A stretch of 64,000 bases of DNA from Artemia franciscana (taxonomy: Eukaryota; Arthropoda; Branchiopoda; Anostraca; Artemiidae), in NCBI RefSeq assembly GCF_032884065.1, contig NC_088863.1, forward strand, positions 38,659,076 to 38,723,075. The letters run 5' to 3'. The translations under genes and the position numbers were made by a program. Of the stretch, positions 35,724-47,780 are shown one piece after another (the first letter of the stretch is position 1; each line of letters starts with the position of its first letter). The notes below the pieces were generated by a model. That model made no database searches and was not told where the DNA came from. It was given only the letters and a program-made list of their open reading frames with translations.

Positions 35724-35825
35724 CTGAAAAGAAAATGCAATCAAAATAAGGCACAATAAGATAGAAGACATTCCCTCTTTTTCATTTTGCCTATTTTCTT
35801 TTTAAGAGACCAAGGAAAGACAGGG

Positions 35826-36199
35826 TTCATTAATCAAACAGTTCGTGGTAACGAACTGTAGTAAGGAGCGACCCGGCTCAATAGTAACCAAAACTCTAAA
35901 AAATGGAATTTTGATACCAATAGCTACATCAAAAGAATCGCATTTTAATGCTGGTTTTAAATATATAAGTTTCATCAAGTTTAGTCTTACCCATCAAAAG
36001 TTACGAGCCTGAGAAAATTTGCGTTATTTTAGAAAATAGGGGGAAACGCCCCCTAAAAGTCATAGAATCTTAACGAAAATCACACCATCAGATTCAGCGT
36101 ATCAGAGAACCCTACTGTAGAAGTTTCGAGCTCCTATCTACAAAAATGTGGAATTTTGCATTTTTTGCCAGAAGGCTGATCACGGATGCGTGTTTATTT

Positions 36200-36257
<58 letters not shown>

Positions 36258-37440
36258 CCCAGGGGTGATCGTATCGACCCAGTTGTCCTAGAATGTTGCA
36301 AAAGGGCTCATTCTAACGGAAATGAAAAGTTCTAGTGCCCTTTTTAAGTGACCAAAAAAATTGGAGGGCACCTAGGCCCCCTCCCACGCTAATTATTTTC
36401 CCAAAGTCAACGGATCAAAATTCTGAGATAGCCATTTTATTCAGCGTAGTCGAAAAACCTTATAACTATGTCTTTGGGGACGACTTACTCCCCCACAGTC
36501 CCCGTGGGAGGGGCAACAAGTTACAAACTTTGACCTGTGCTTAGATATAGTAATGGTTATTGGGAAGTATACAGGCGTTTTCAGGAGGATTTTTTTGGTT
36601 TTTGGGAGGGGTTGAGAAGAGGGGGATATGCTGGGGGAACTTTCCTTCGAGAATTTGTAATGGGAGAAGAAAATTTCCATGAAGGGAGAGCAGGATTTAC
36701 TAGCATTATTTTAAAAAAAAACAATTAAAAAATAAAAGTGAAAAAGTTTTTTCAGCTGGAAGTAAGGAACAGCAATAAAACATAAAACAAACAGAAATTA
36801 TTACCCATATGAGGGGCTCACCTCCTTCTAATACCTCGCTCTTTACGCTAAAGTATTTTCGGTAATTTCAACTACTTATTCTACGGCTTTTGTGATTCAG
36901 GGGGTCATTCTTAATGAATTGGGATAAAATTTAAGCTTTAGTGTAAAGAGCGAGGTACTGACGATGGGGCGAATCCCCTCATATATGTAATAAAAACATG
37001 AGAATACAAAAGTTCTTTACCTAAGCTAATTTATAAGTTACGTAAATCTTTTACCAATAAAAAGATTCGTAAAAAATTAAAAGTTCTAGTTGCCTTTTTA
37101 ATTAACCAAAAAATCGGGGGGCAACTAGGCTTCGTCCCCCGCTCTTTTTTCTCAAAATGATTCGATCAAAATTATGAGAAAGCCATTGAGCCAAAAAAAA
37201 AATATACAAATTTCGTTTTGATTATTCCTCTGCGGAGAGCCAAAATCAAAACATGCATTGATTCAAAAACGTTCAGAAATTAAATAAAAAAAACAAGTTT
37301 TTTCAACTGAAAGTAAGGAGTGACATCAAAACTTAAAACGCACAGAAATTACTTCGTATATGAAAGAGGCTGCTTCCTCATCAACGCCCCGCTCTTTACG
37401 CTAAAGTTTTTTACTGTTTTAGAAAGAAGAATTGAGAGAA
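35826..37440 (+). repeat. 1.6 kb dispersed repeat, copy A
   Basis: Begins 'atcaaacagttcgtggtaac', then 'gtaaggagcgacccggctca'. Continues through a poly-T tract (36201-36257), 'ctagtgccctttttaagtga', 'atgtctttggggacgactta', an internal imperfect hairpin (about 36789-36853 with 36935-36990) and ends near 'cgctctttacgctaaagttt' (37390-37410). It is collinear with 38258-39845. No coding potential: the short frames inside are broken in the other copy. Confidence 0.85.
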
Positions 37441-37769
37441 AGAGTCAAACGGAGAGTCAAAATGGATCTTGTGCTTTTCTATGTCTGAAGTAATTGACAT
37501 GCCGGGGAGAAAATCTAGACTTGCCATTCCTGGTTGACAAGCACATATTTTAATAATATTTTTCTTTATATTTTGCATAATCCGGTTACAGATAAATTTA
37601 AGCCACATTAAGAGTTATTTTTGAGAGCTTTTAATGGGAACGCCCAAGGGATGACTTATTTGAGCTAAATATAAGCTATATTAAAAAAATATTTCAGAGA
37701 GTTTCTAATGAAAATGCCTTGTTTCTTTGACAAGCACACAATTGAATAATATAATAATGAATAATATAA
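37441..37769. other. Spacer, no gene seen
   Basis: AT-rich stretch with a short tandem 'aataatataataatg' (37742-37775). The minus frame at 37411-37608 crosses out of the repeat and is not convincing. Confidence 0.35.
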
Positions 37770-38035
37770 TAATGCAAAAGTGGTTCCCTATTAATTTTTT
37801 GATACTCAGTAACCAATTAAGTGACTAAATTTACAAAGTAGCTGAGTTTGCTATAGTTAAAAGTCCTGATATTAAATTTTTGGCATTCAGCCAGCAAGTC
37901 AAACAATCGGAATTTATCAACACCCTCAGTTCATTATAGTCAAAAGTAATTTTATTAGTGTTTTGATACTCTTTCTGCAGCTAAAATACTTGGAATTTCC
38001 CTACTAGCTGTGTTTGTTCTATAATAATTAATTTT
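37770..38035. repeat. Isolated fragment of the 84-bp satellite
   Basis: Three monomers with the satellite core: 'gatactcagtaaccaattaa', 'agtagctgagtttgctatag', 'ggaatttatcaacaccctca' and 'ggaatttccctactagctgt'. The order matches the main array. It lies 20 kb away from the array, between two copies of the 1.6 kb repeat. Confidence 0.85.
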
Positions 38036-38257
38036 TCAACCCGCTACTAAACAACAAACACAAGTGGAGTATTAGGAAAAAAGAAACATAAAGAAACTTC
38101 AAAATACACGAATATAATGCACAATCACTAACGGCAAAGCAATCTAATTAAAGAGTGGAAACAACCCAGAGAATAAACAGCATTATCAGCTAAGATAGTA
38201 TTTAATCTTTAGTATAAATCAATAATATACGTAGCACCGAATTTACTAACAATGGCA

Positions 38258-39845
38258 TGATCAAACAGTTCGTGGTAACGAGCTGTAGTAAGGAGCGACC
38301 CGGCTCAATAGTAAACGAAACTCTAAAAAACGGAACTTCGAAGCTAAACAATATATCAAAAGAATCGGATTCTTATTCTGATTTTAAATATATAAGTTTC
38401 ATAAGATTTAGTCCCTGTCATCAAAAGTTACGAGCCTGAGAAAATTTGCCTTATTTTGGAAAATAGGAGGAAACACCCCCTAAAAGTCAAAGGATCTTAA
38501 CAAAAATCACTCAATCGCATTCAGCGTATTAGAGAACCCTGTAGAAAAAATTTCAAGGTCCGATCTACAAAAATGTGGAATTTCGTATTTTTTGCCAGAA
38601 TACAGATCACGGGTGCGTGTTTATTTGTTTTTTTTGTGTTTTTTTTTCCACGGGACATCGTATCGACCAAGTGGTCCTAGAGTGTTGCAAGAGGGCTCAT
38701 TCTAACGGAAATAAAATTTTCTAGTGCCCTTTTTAGGTGACCAAAAAAATTGGAGGGCACCTAGTCCCCCTCCCACGCTCTTTTTTTCCCAAAGTCAACA
38801 AATCAAAATTTTGAGATAGCCATTTTGTTCTACATAGTCGAAAACCATAATAACCATGTCTTTGGGGATGACTTACTCCCCCACAGTCCCTGGGGGAGGG
38901 GCTGCAAGTTATAAACTTTGACCTATGTTTACATACGGTAATGTTTATTGGGAAGTGTACCGACGTTTTCAGGAATATTTTTTGGTTTGGGTGTGGGGTT
39001 GAGGGGAGGGGCCTATGTGGGAGGATCTTTCCTTGGAGGAATATTTCATGGGGGAAGAGAAATTCAATGAAAAGGGCGCAGGATTTTCTAGCATTACTAT
39101 TAAAAAAACAATGAAAATATAAACATGAAAAAGTTTTTTCAATTGAAAGTAAGGAGTAGCATTAAAAACTTGAAATGAACAAAGATTATTACACATATGA
39201 GGGGTTCTAAAAATACTTTGGCATAAAGAGGGAGGTATTTAGGAAGAGATCAATACTCCGCTCTTTATGCTAAAGTATTTTTAGTAATTTCAACTATTTA
39301 TTCTACGGTTTTTCTGATTCAGGGGTTATTCTTAAAGATTTGGGACAAAACTTAAGATTTAATGTGAAGAGTGAGGTATTAACGAGGGGACAAACCCCCT
39401 CATATTTATAATCAAATATATAAGAATATAAAAGTTTGTTACGTAAGTTAATTCTTAAGTTACGTATATTTTTTACTAATAAAAACGTTCGTTAAAAATT
39501 AAAAGTTCTAGTTGCCTTTTTAAGTAACCGAAAAATTGGAGGGCAACTAGGCCTCCTTCCCCACCCCTTATTTCTCAAAATTGTCTGATCAAAACTAAGA
39601 GAAAAAGCCATTTAGCCAAAAAAAAAGAATTAATATGCAAATTTCATTTTAGTAATTTATGTACGGAGAGCCAAAATCAAACATGCATTAATTCAAAAAC
39701 TTTCAGAAATTAAATAAAAAAAAACTAGTTTTTTTAACTGAAAGTAAGGAGCGACATTAAAACTTAAAACGAAAAGAAATTACTCCGTATATGAAATGGG
39801 TTGTCCCATCCGCAATCCCTCGCTCTTTACGCTAAAGTTTGACTC
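38258..39845 (+). repeat. 1.6 kb dispersed repeat, copy B
   Basis: Starts 'atcaaacagttcgtggtaac', then gag..., and follows copy A block by block. The poly-T is much shorter, and an internal hairpin with 'aaagtattttggcataaag/ctttatgctaaagtattt' is present near 39215-39275. It ends in the left arm of the palindrome at 39729-39842. Confidence 0.85.
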
Positions 39846-40002
39846 TTTGCCACAATTCTACTTTTTAAAACACTTAAAAACTTTAGCGTAAAGAGCGAGG
39901 GATTGCGGAGGGGACAACCCATTTCATATATGGAGTAATTTCTGTTCGTTTTAAGTTTTAATGTCGCTCCTTGCTTTCAGTTAAAAGAAACTAGTTTTTT
40001 TA
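39729..40002. repeat. Long palindrome, about 115-bp arms
   Basis: Left arm 39729-39842 and right arm about 39880-40002 are reverse complements: 'actttagcgtaaagagcgagg', 'ggggacaacccatttcatatatgg', 'agtaatttct.ttcgttttaagtttta', 'tcgctcctt.ctttcagtta'. The spacer is 37 bases. The left arm is the end of repeat copy B, so the right arm is an inverted stub of the same repeat. Confidence 0.9.
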
Positions 40003-40044
40003 TTTAATTACGGTAAGAATGAGGCAAATAAAATAGGTACTTTA

Positions 40045-40740
40045 GGAACCCAAAATCTATAAATCAAATTTATTTTAGGGTCTTCTTCTGGAGCAGAGAA
40101 TAAATACATAAATAAAACGGCGTGGTCACAACATGTACTATAAAGACGGGTGAGTACTCGGCGTGAGTAACCACCACGATTAGACATGACTTTCCCGTAG
40201 CCTATCTGAAGCTTTTGTTTAATGTCAACAAGAGCTTTTACACAGAGCCAATACTACAAATATGTATACCAAGCCACTTAATAACATTCACACATCTAAT
40301 TGAACAAGTTCCGCATGGCAGTGCAAAAACTCTAGCTGATGATTTTATACATTGAATGCCAGGTACACTGAAATTCAGGGTTAATCCGATATTAGAAAAA
40401 AAGACGAGAAACAAGATCAACTGAGTTTACCAGGCCTGATCTCGTTCTGCTAATCAACAATATATCATCTGCGTAAGCAACGTAGGAGATATTGGTGTAG
40501 TCAAAAAACCATGTAGATTTGATATTAATAGACACATGATTAATGCACATTTTGAATAAATATGGGAATAAACTAAACCGATTGACATAAAACTAAACCG
40601 ATGAACAGCTGACATGACAGGGATATGTCCAAAAACACGTGATTGCATCTTCAGTGTAAAATAAGAATCACCATACCAAATACGCATCAATAACAAAATT
40701 GAAAATTAACCCCTGAAACACACAACTGTTTAAACGAACA
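40045..40740 (-). pseudogene. LINE reverse transcriptase fragment
   Basis: Minus-strand frames give FPYLFKMCINHVSININSTW, TNISYVAYADDILLISRTRS and GLVNSVDLVSRLFSNIGLTL, then VNVIKWLGIHICSIGSV, and SRRVLTRLYSTCCDHAVLF. YADD with the hydrophobic flank is the catalytic box of reverse transcriptase. The 'F-x-x-x-G-L-x-L-N' and 'KWLGI' blocks follow in the right order for a non-LTR element. At least two frame changes are present, and the N-terminal RT part and endonuclease are absent. Confidence 0.8.
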
Positions 40741-40971
40741 ATGATTGCACATTTATTTATGTATGTATTTTTTCTCGAAAATATTTTTTGGAAAATTGGT
40801 ATCCTGGCTTTTCTAGCCTAAAAACCATCGATCTACACAGGCTACTAGTTTGATAAAATTCGTTAGGAGCCTTAATTTTGGATAAAAAGACTCGTGTGAG
40901 TGACCTCAGAGTTATCAACACATCTTATGATGATAAATTACATCATTACTTCCCTTAGATTAATTGTGTCA
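40741..40971. other. Helitron-associated repeat flank
   Basis: 'cgaaaatattttttggaaaattggtatcctggcttttctagcctaaaaacc' followed by 'cgtgtgagtgacctca' matches the block at 30330-30470 and, in part, 28140-28370. It abuts the right arm of the inverted duplication. Confidence 0.5.
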
Positions 40972-42675
40972 CTTTTGGTGACAGAGCACCAAAGTAGTTT
41001 CCGAATCAACACTGCCTTAATACTCTGATTTTTTTTTTTTTTTTTTTAAGTAGCCTTAATTTGTGACGTTTAGAAGAAATAGTGAGGAACACAACCAAGC
41101 CTTTGGATTCTAAGGCCTAAGCGTTATTTTATAGCTAACATCAAATGTCATAGAATTTTTTTACTACTTCTCTGGAAGCGAAATTTATCAATCTTATTTT
41201 CATGGTAAGGTTCACTCAACTCTCACATTCCGTGCATAAAAGTTCTATATGCCTATTTAAGTATGTCCGTAATGTTTACATTCATATTCTAATATTTTTC
41301 AGAAAATTTAGTGTATTTCTCAATAAAGAGACATAGGTAGGCCTAAGAGTTTATTTCTATAAACAATAAATCCATTTTTTCTCTATTTTTCAAATTTTTT
41401 TAATATGTTTTTTATTAATATGGTCTTTCACTATAATTTTTTGCTTTTCATTTTTTCTTTTTCAATTGTATTTTATTTCCAAAAACGAGTCAGACGGTAG
41501 ATAGCTTCAAGAATTTAATTTTGAACACGTCATTCTGAGATCTCGTCAATAACATATGCTTCAAAATACCCTTAATAGAAGTAACTCTAATTAACTTAAA
41601 ACGATGTTAATTATATCTGTTAGAGTACACACTCCACATCCATTCATCCAGACTTCTGGTGAGCTAAAGCTAGGTACACACATTAGGAAAAAATAACATG
41701 AAATTTATGAATTTTTGTAAAAAGAAACTGGAAGCGATGAAAAAAAACTATCATAAAATACAATTTTACTGTTCGATGATTCAAAAGAAAAATCTAATAA
41801 CTTTAGCCACATAGAACCTTGTTCAACTGGTACAAGCATATTCTATTGCTATCCACTTAGTAAATAGACAAAAGGGGAATGGGTCGCGAACTCTTGGATA
41901 TTTTTATAAGTTTAAAGGTATAGCATTTTGAGAACCTAATATTTTGATTTTAATCCGCTTATGAACATTATTTATTACAGAAATTTCCATAGAATTTGTG
42001 TGGCTTGGAAAACCAAGTGATATTCCTTCTCAGTCCTGGTGAATTTTATTATTATTAATAAGACGCTTGGATGAAGCACATTGCTCGTAGTAATCACAAA
42101 ATACCTATAATATTTCTTCCATTCTTTCCCTTCAATATTTAAAAGGCGTAATTTTCAACTTCTTTTCCCAAGAGGAAAGCGTCCACCTCCCCTATGCCCC
42201 CTGCTGCTCATGTACTGCCAAGTACCTTTTTATGCATACTTTATTCAAAAATTTCAAGAAAAACTTCTGTCGGCATTGTGAACAAATTACATGCGTTTAC
42301 ATATGGGCATTAGGCCAGGTGTTGAAATTATGATGAAGAACTATGGGTCAGCCTATACGCAAAAGAAGAAAAGGAAAGAAAAAACGTTATGCTTCTGGTT
42401 CCAACTTCGACTTCTGTTAATCTTAAAAGTAAAATTTGACATCTAAAATTGTATAGTTTCATCCCTTTTAAGAAAAAATGGTTTGTTTTATTCTCTTTTT
42501 TCAGTTTGACGACAGAATACAACCATTAGAAGCTCTATTTTACACGTTTGATTTAATAAACAAAAACGAGATTTTGTTACCAAACATTACATTAGGACTT
42601 ATTGCGATTGATTCCTGCGATAGCCAAACCCATGCTTCGGACCAATCACTGATATTTATTAACAGTAAGTCTTAG
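40972..42675. repeat. Large inverted duplication, right arm
   Basis: Reverse complement of 18890-20738. The inner end is 'gtgacagagcaccaaagtagtttccgaat' (about 40978-41006). The outer end lies a few bases past the exon donor (about 42672). It holds the second copy of receptor exon 2. The inner ends are separated by about 20.2 kb, which contains exon 1. Confidence 0.9.
42505..42664 (+). pseudogene. Inverted second copy of receptor exon 2
   Basis: Plus strand, with acceptor 'tctcttttttcag' and donor A|GTAAGT. It is 160 nt, the same length as the minus-strand exon 2, and fully open: FDDRIQPLEALFYTFDLINK, then EILLPNITLGLIAIDSCDSQ, THASDQSLIFIN. By eye the two copies differ at about 11 bases, of which about 8 change amino acids, including GIQ to RIQ at a position well conserved in the family and ALDQ to ASDQ. 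This suggests relaxed constraint. No exon 1 or 3 exists near it on the plus strand, so it is most likely a pseudo-exon. Confidence 0.8.
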
Positions 42676-42779
42676 AAAATAACTTACTAACCATGCTTAC
42701 CTATACTTCCTTTAAATGTGCAAAAGTGAACCATTTGGAAATAATAACTAAGTAAGCTAGATGGATGTGACATACATTT

Positions 42780-43905
42780 ATTATTGAAGTAACCTAAAGA
42801 AGTTTAAGAACGAGTTAAAGAGTTTGAAGGAAGAAGGAAGATTACACCTCAATTTCTCTACAATTCTTACCAAGAAGCTCTTTGTGCCCTAAATTATATG
42901 GACTTTCAAAGATACATACACCAAATCCACCATTACGACCAATTTTTGCAAGTACAAAGTCACCAACAAGTGCTCTGAGTAAGTGGTTAGTATTTTATGT
43001 AAACCACCCATGTCGACACAAATTTCTTACATTAAGAATTCGTCAGAACTTGTAAAAAAAACTAAAAGAAGTAGAAATTTCTTCAAATTCTATAGTCTCA
43101 AGTTTCGACATATATATTCCAGGGCTGAGTGAAAAACTTAAAACAATTTTACAAAATAATGGTCTAAAGGTAGCTTTAAGAGGTAGTTATACTTTGGCTA
43201 TTTTTTTAAATTCTGAAAAGGACCGAACTTCCGTAGAGCAACAAAGTGGGGCCTATAAAATCTCATGTACTTTGGAAGCTCTTATGCAGGATGTACTAAC
43301 CCTAATTTAAAAATGAAATTACAACAACATCATAATTCTATTTCATCGTCCTTACTGCAAAATTCCAAACCTGAGAATTTCACATCGGCTCTATCGGAAC
43401 ATATTTTAATTATCCAAGTCATTTTATTTTGTTTGAAAATGTTTCTTTAATTTCTAGGGACCAAGGCTTAAAGCAAACTTTTAGGGAAACAATTGAAATT
43501 AAAAAAATATATAATCAAGAATACTTCCATAAACAGATATACAGGTGAATTTGGATTGAATTCAATGTATGATAATTTACTGAGGTCAAATAAAGTATAT
43601 CTCACCTCACCTAACAGCTATGACCTCTGTCCACCTTATTTGTCAGATAAATCTAATGAGCTGGAACCGAAAAGGTCAAGAACATTTGCTTCTGCTGTTA
43701 CATTAAAAAAAAATAAGAGCAGAAAATTATATATAATTAGTTTATTGGGTATACATTTTGTTTGTTTTTATTGACTTCTTTTAGTTTTACTGCTGATGAT
43801 GAACATTGTATTTTTGTTCGAAATATCCAGCTAAAATTTTTTAATTCTGTTCACTGTCGATTAAAAGGTATCATCCCTATTTTGAACTGTTATACTTTCA
43901 AATAG
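42780..43905 (+). pseudogene. Penelope-like element, C-terminal half, frame-broken
   Basis: The pieces in order are a lysine-rich helix (LKSLKEEGRL), then IPGLSEKLKTILQNNGLKVA, then SEKDRTSVEQQSGAYKISC (the linker 'KDK-x-P-x-x-x-x-SGVYKIxC' before the nuclease). Next is YFGSSYAGCTNPNLKMKLQQ, in which the YIG motif has become YFG and the conserved Arg after it is lost. ALSEHI, ETIEIKK and FGLNSMYDNLL follow. The end carries CTGATGA, a 5/9/5 hairpin and GAAATATCC (43793-43827). Several frame changes. Same family as the 29.4 kb copy. Confidence 0.8.
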
Positions 43906-44826
43906 GCACAGAAATTCTCAGACGGGGGATGATGGGATTTTTTTCAAAGCTTTTCTTTGACAAACTACTTGCATGAAAATTTAAGCTGGAGAGCATATAT
44001 AGGTTTAACAATAATAAAGAAGAGGGGTGTTTAAGTATTTAAACGACGTTGTATAAGCTTTTGTAACTATTTTTTAGCAAGAATAAAAGCAAAAAAAATT
44101 AATTGAGGAATTAAAAATACTTTGGTAAATTTAATTCTTTACTTTTCTTTAAAAAAGCTTCTTTGATCGTTGCGGGAGCGTGAAAACTATGGTCTTCTAG
44201 CATTGATAAAGAAGGGGTGGGGGTGTAATAACGGGCGAGTTATGTTTTTCACTACAGAAGATGTATTTTTTTACTACATGGGAAACTAAGATTTAGTTTC
44301 TTTTTAAGGATGGAGGAATGTCCATCTCCTCTCCAAAAGAGGTTAAAGGCCTGAAATACAATCGTTCTGCAAAGCGAACATGCGGGTTCCTCCGTGTTCC
44401 ACCGACAGAACAGGGAGAATGCAGCCCACTCAATACCTTCGGTCGTCATATGTGCCGATGCAGCCCACTCAATACCTTCGGTCGTCATATGTGCCGGCCC
44501 TTCTACTCTCCTTTTGTAAACGCATGATGCACTCCCTTCGGCCCCTTACCCACGTTTCAGTGAAGCTATCGGGCTTTCTCTGCCCCTCAGCCCCATGGTG
44601 AATATGTTGAGTCTTCTATACCCTTCAACCAGGATGGAGTTCTTGATCTTAGTATACGTGTAAATTTATTGATATTTTTCTAAGAGATTGCTTATTAGCG
44701 GTAAAAACTTATTGTTTTTACGGCATTTGGGAAATAAGTAGGACCCTGTTGGTTTTAAAAATGATCCTTTCTTTGAAGAACTTTTAGCTAAAAACTAATT
44801 TTCTCTGGAAGCTTTTAAGAATATTC
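43906..44826. other. Spacer with a 39-bp tandem duplication
   Basis: No convincing gene. 44419-44457 and 44458-44496 are identical 39-bp units ('atgcagcccactcaatacct...'), and other parts are GC-richer than the surroundings (44380-44600). The overlapping frames at 44318-44601 come from this duplication. Confidence 0.5.
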
Positions 44827-45640
44827 ATGCTACCACACTCCTCCCCGAAAAACAAATATTCATTTATGGATGATTTTATCCCCACATGCAGTAGTGTACG
44901 TTTTTCTAGTTTTAACTGCAGAAGTTTACTTAGTAGCATTGAGTTCACAAATGAGATAATTAATAAAAATAAAATTGAAGCTTTAGCGGTAAACGAAACT
45001 TTCTTAAATAATAGGAACGTTAATTAGGTAATGTTTCTTGATTATGATTTTGTTCATGAGACTAGAAAACACCATCAGCATGGTGGATTAGGATTTATAA
45101 TAAGAAAAGAGTTAAAATCGAAAATAAGACGAGACCTAATGATATGGAATGTAGAAACGATTTTTGAAACGTGAATTCTGGAATGTGAAGTCAATGAAAA
45201 ATCAACAATTACGATATCTTTATATGGCTAACTTTCCGAACGCATAGATGAATTTTTGATGCAATTTGAAATTCTATTAAATAAAATATCACAGATGAAT
45301 AAGCAAGTATTTATTTTTGGTGATTTCAACCTAGACCTAACGAAAATTCAAGCGAAGCAAAATGATTCGAAGATAAGAGAATTTTTAGAACTAATGCTTT
45401 GAGAAGGACTGCTCCCATCATGTCTGATTCCAACTCGAATAGATGATAATGGAGCAACATTAATTGATAATATTTTTTCTAATAGTATTTGTTTTTCAAC
45501 GTTTGTCATATTAAAGGATATTTCAGATCACGGTGTAATGATTTCTGAATGTAATTTGGCCAGATCTAAAAAAATAAACGTAATGAAAGAACAGGTCGTA
45601 TAATAAATGATGAATCAATTTTGCGTTTAATTATTAAGCT
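44827..45640 (+). pseudogene. CR1/jockey-like LINE, endonuclease domain
   Basis: Frames give SSVRFSSFNCRSLLSSIEFT, IEALAVNETFLNN, HHQHGGLGFIIRK, KQVFIFGDFNLDLTKIQ, LIPTRIDDNGATLIDNIFSN and ILKDISDHGVMISEC. These are in order the N-box, E-box (xETxL), GDFN, TxIDxI and SDH motifs of the apurinic-like endonuclease of non-LTR elements. Catalytic residues N, E, D/N and D/H are visible, but at least four stop codons interrupt the domain. It leads into the linker and RT downstream with the expected spacing. Confidence 0.88.
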
Positions 45641-47780
45641 AGGAGATGTAGATTAGAAGGAAGTAGTCAGTACTGAGGATGCAAACAAGGAATTGTAAAT
45701 GTTTTATAAATCATTTAATGATGTTTGTGATGATATATGTCCGAAAGTAAAAGGAAAACACCCATTTCAACACCACAAAAACCATGGATATCCCCAAGAC
45801 TGTTAAAATGTATTAAAGAAAAAAAAACAGACTATACAAAATTAAATGCACATATCCGTCTGATGAAAACTTCCAGAAATTCAAATTGTGCAAAAATACT
45901 CTGACTAGAACTTTGAGAGAAAGTGAAAGAAAATATTATGAGAAGGAAATATCTTCAGCTGCGTCCCAGCAGAAAATGTGGGAAATCTTGCGTGAGAAAT
46001 TAAATAAAAATAAACTAAGTGCGACACCGACTTTTCTTAATAATGGAAATGACACTAATGAAGAAACAGAAAACAAGCATATCGCAGAATTATTCGCTAA
46101 GCATTTCAGTAAAATTGGTGATTTATTGGTTAGGGATCTTTTGATGAGTCATCAGATTATACACGATTTTTGCCCCAAAACGAAGATAGATCATTGTATA
46201 TGCTACCAGTATCATTTGATGAATACCAAAAAGCTATTAGTGATTTAAAGCGAGGAAATTCGGCTTCATTAGATGATATATCGACAAATCTTTTAAAGAA
46301 AATATCAGGAGTAATATATGAACCTCTTGCACATGTCATAAATACGAGCATAAAAAATGATGTCTTCCCTGATCTTCTGAAAAAGGCTAAAATAATCCCT
46401 ATATTTGAAATAGGTGAGGCTCAAGATCCCAATAATTACCGTCCTATTGCACTCCTTTCACCACTGGTTGAAGTTTTTGAAAATATAATGAAGTATAGAC
46501 TTACATCATTTCTGGAAAAGATAAATTTTTTTCGAAGTTCCAGTTAGGTTTTGTAAAAGATAGATCGACAGAAGATGCCGTCACCGCAACATATATTTTC
46601 ATTAATGATGCTTTAGATGATGATTGTTTAGCAGCTACATTGCTTTTCGATATTAAGAAAACTTTCGACACTTTAAATCACGAAATTCTATTTAAAAAAC
46701 TTGAAAATACGGGAATAAGAGGAGTACCATTAAAGTTATTTAAATCATATTTACACAATCGAAGGTTTGTGGTGGATATTGATGGTGAATATTCGTCTGA
46801 GACATCGAATAATAATATTGGTGTACCGCAAGTTTCAATTTTAGGACCTCTATTATTTTAAATATATATAAATGATCTCCCTAAATCTACTCCTGAAAAT
46901 GCATAAACAATTATGTTTGCGGATGATACTGTAGCAAGTTTAAAAGCACCAACATTAGATGCACTGAAAGAAAAACTGATGGAAGTTGCAAAATCTATCA
47001 CAAATTGGTTCCAATTTAACAAACTTGTCCCTAATTTTGATAAAACAGATTTTATTATTTATGGAAGATCTAAGGAAAAGTTGAAAAATCTTTGTCTGAA
47101 TAAAATTACCATTGATAATAATCATGAAATCAAAAGAATATACACAGCAAAATATTTAGGTATCGTTTTTGACCCTACCATGAATTTTAAAATACATATT
47201 TCGTTGTTGAGACTAAAATTATCAAGAAATATAGGTATGCTCTATCTTCTAAAATTTCTATTCTCATATAAGGTTCTAAGAATCCTATATTTTGCCTAAT
47301 TGACGCACACCTCCAATATTGCTCAGCTATATTTTTTCAGACTTTTAATTCACATATTAAAACACTACAAACCCTACAAAACAAAGCTATTGGAATTCTA
47401 GATCAGTTTTTACAGCACCCGAGGAGTACGGATATCCACTCTGAAACACGTACTTCTTACATGTTTCTAGACATAATGACTCATACACAGAAATTTCATC
47501 TGCTATTATCTAGTTGGTTTTTTAAGATTCAGCATGTACATAATTTTTTTCTGACCAGAAACTACTGTCCAAACATCAAAATTCACTGATAACTAGATGT
47601 GATAACCCGTATAAAATCCCTCTGGTGAAAAATGAAAGAACCCGTTTCAACCTCCGGTATCTGATCCCATCGAAAGCAAACAAATACTCATTCAATAAAT
47701 TTCTTGAGTTACCAAAAGGATCTTTCAAGAGACGATTAAAAAGTTATATAATGGAATCTGCTTGCAAGAACGGTTGGTAA
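45641..47780 (+). pseudogene. CR1/jockey-like LINE, linker and reverse transcriptase
   Basis: After a charged linker (RTLRESERKYYEKEISSA) comes YQKAISDLKRGNSASLDDIS (family: 'KS-x-G-x-D-x-I'), KKAKIIPIFEIGEAQDPNNY, RPIALLSPLVEVFENIMKYR, a one-base frame change near 46545, EDAVTATYIFIND, LFDIKKTFDTLNHEILFKKL (the first Asp box, usually 'DxxKAFD'), GVPQVSILGPLLF, and MFADDTVASLKAP (the F/YADD box). The thumb and tail (LQTLQNKAIGIL, RRLKSYIMESACKNGW) end at about 47780. Order and motifs are complete, but at least three stops or frameshifts break it. Confidence 0.9.
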
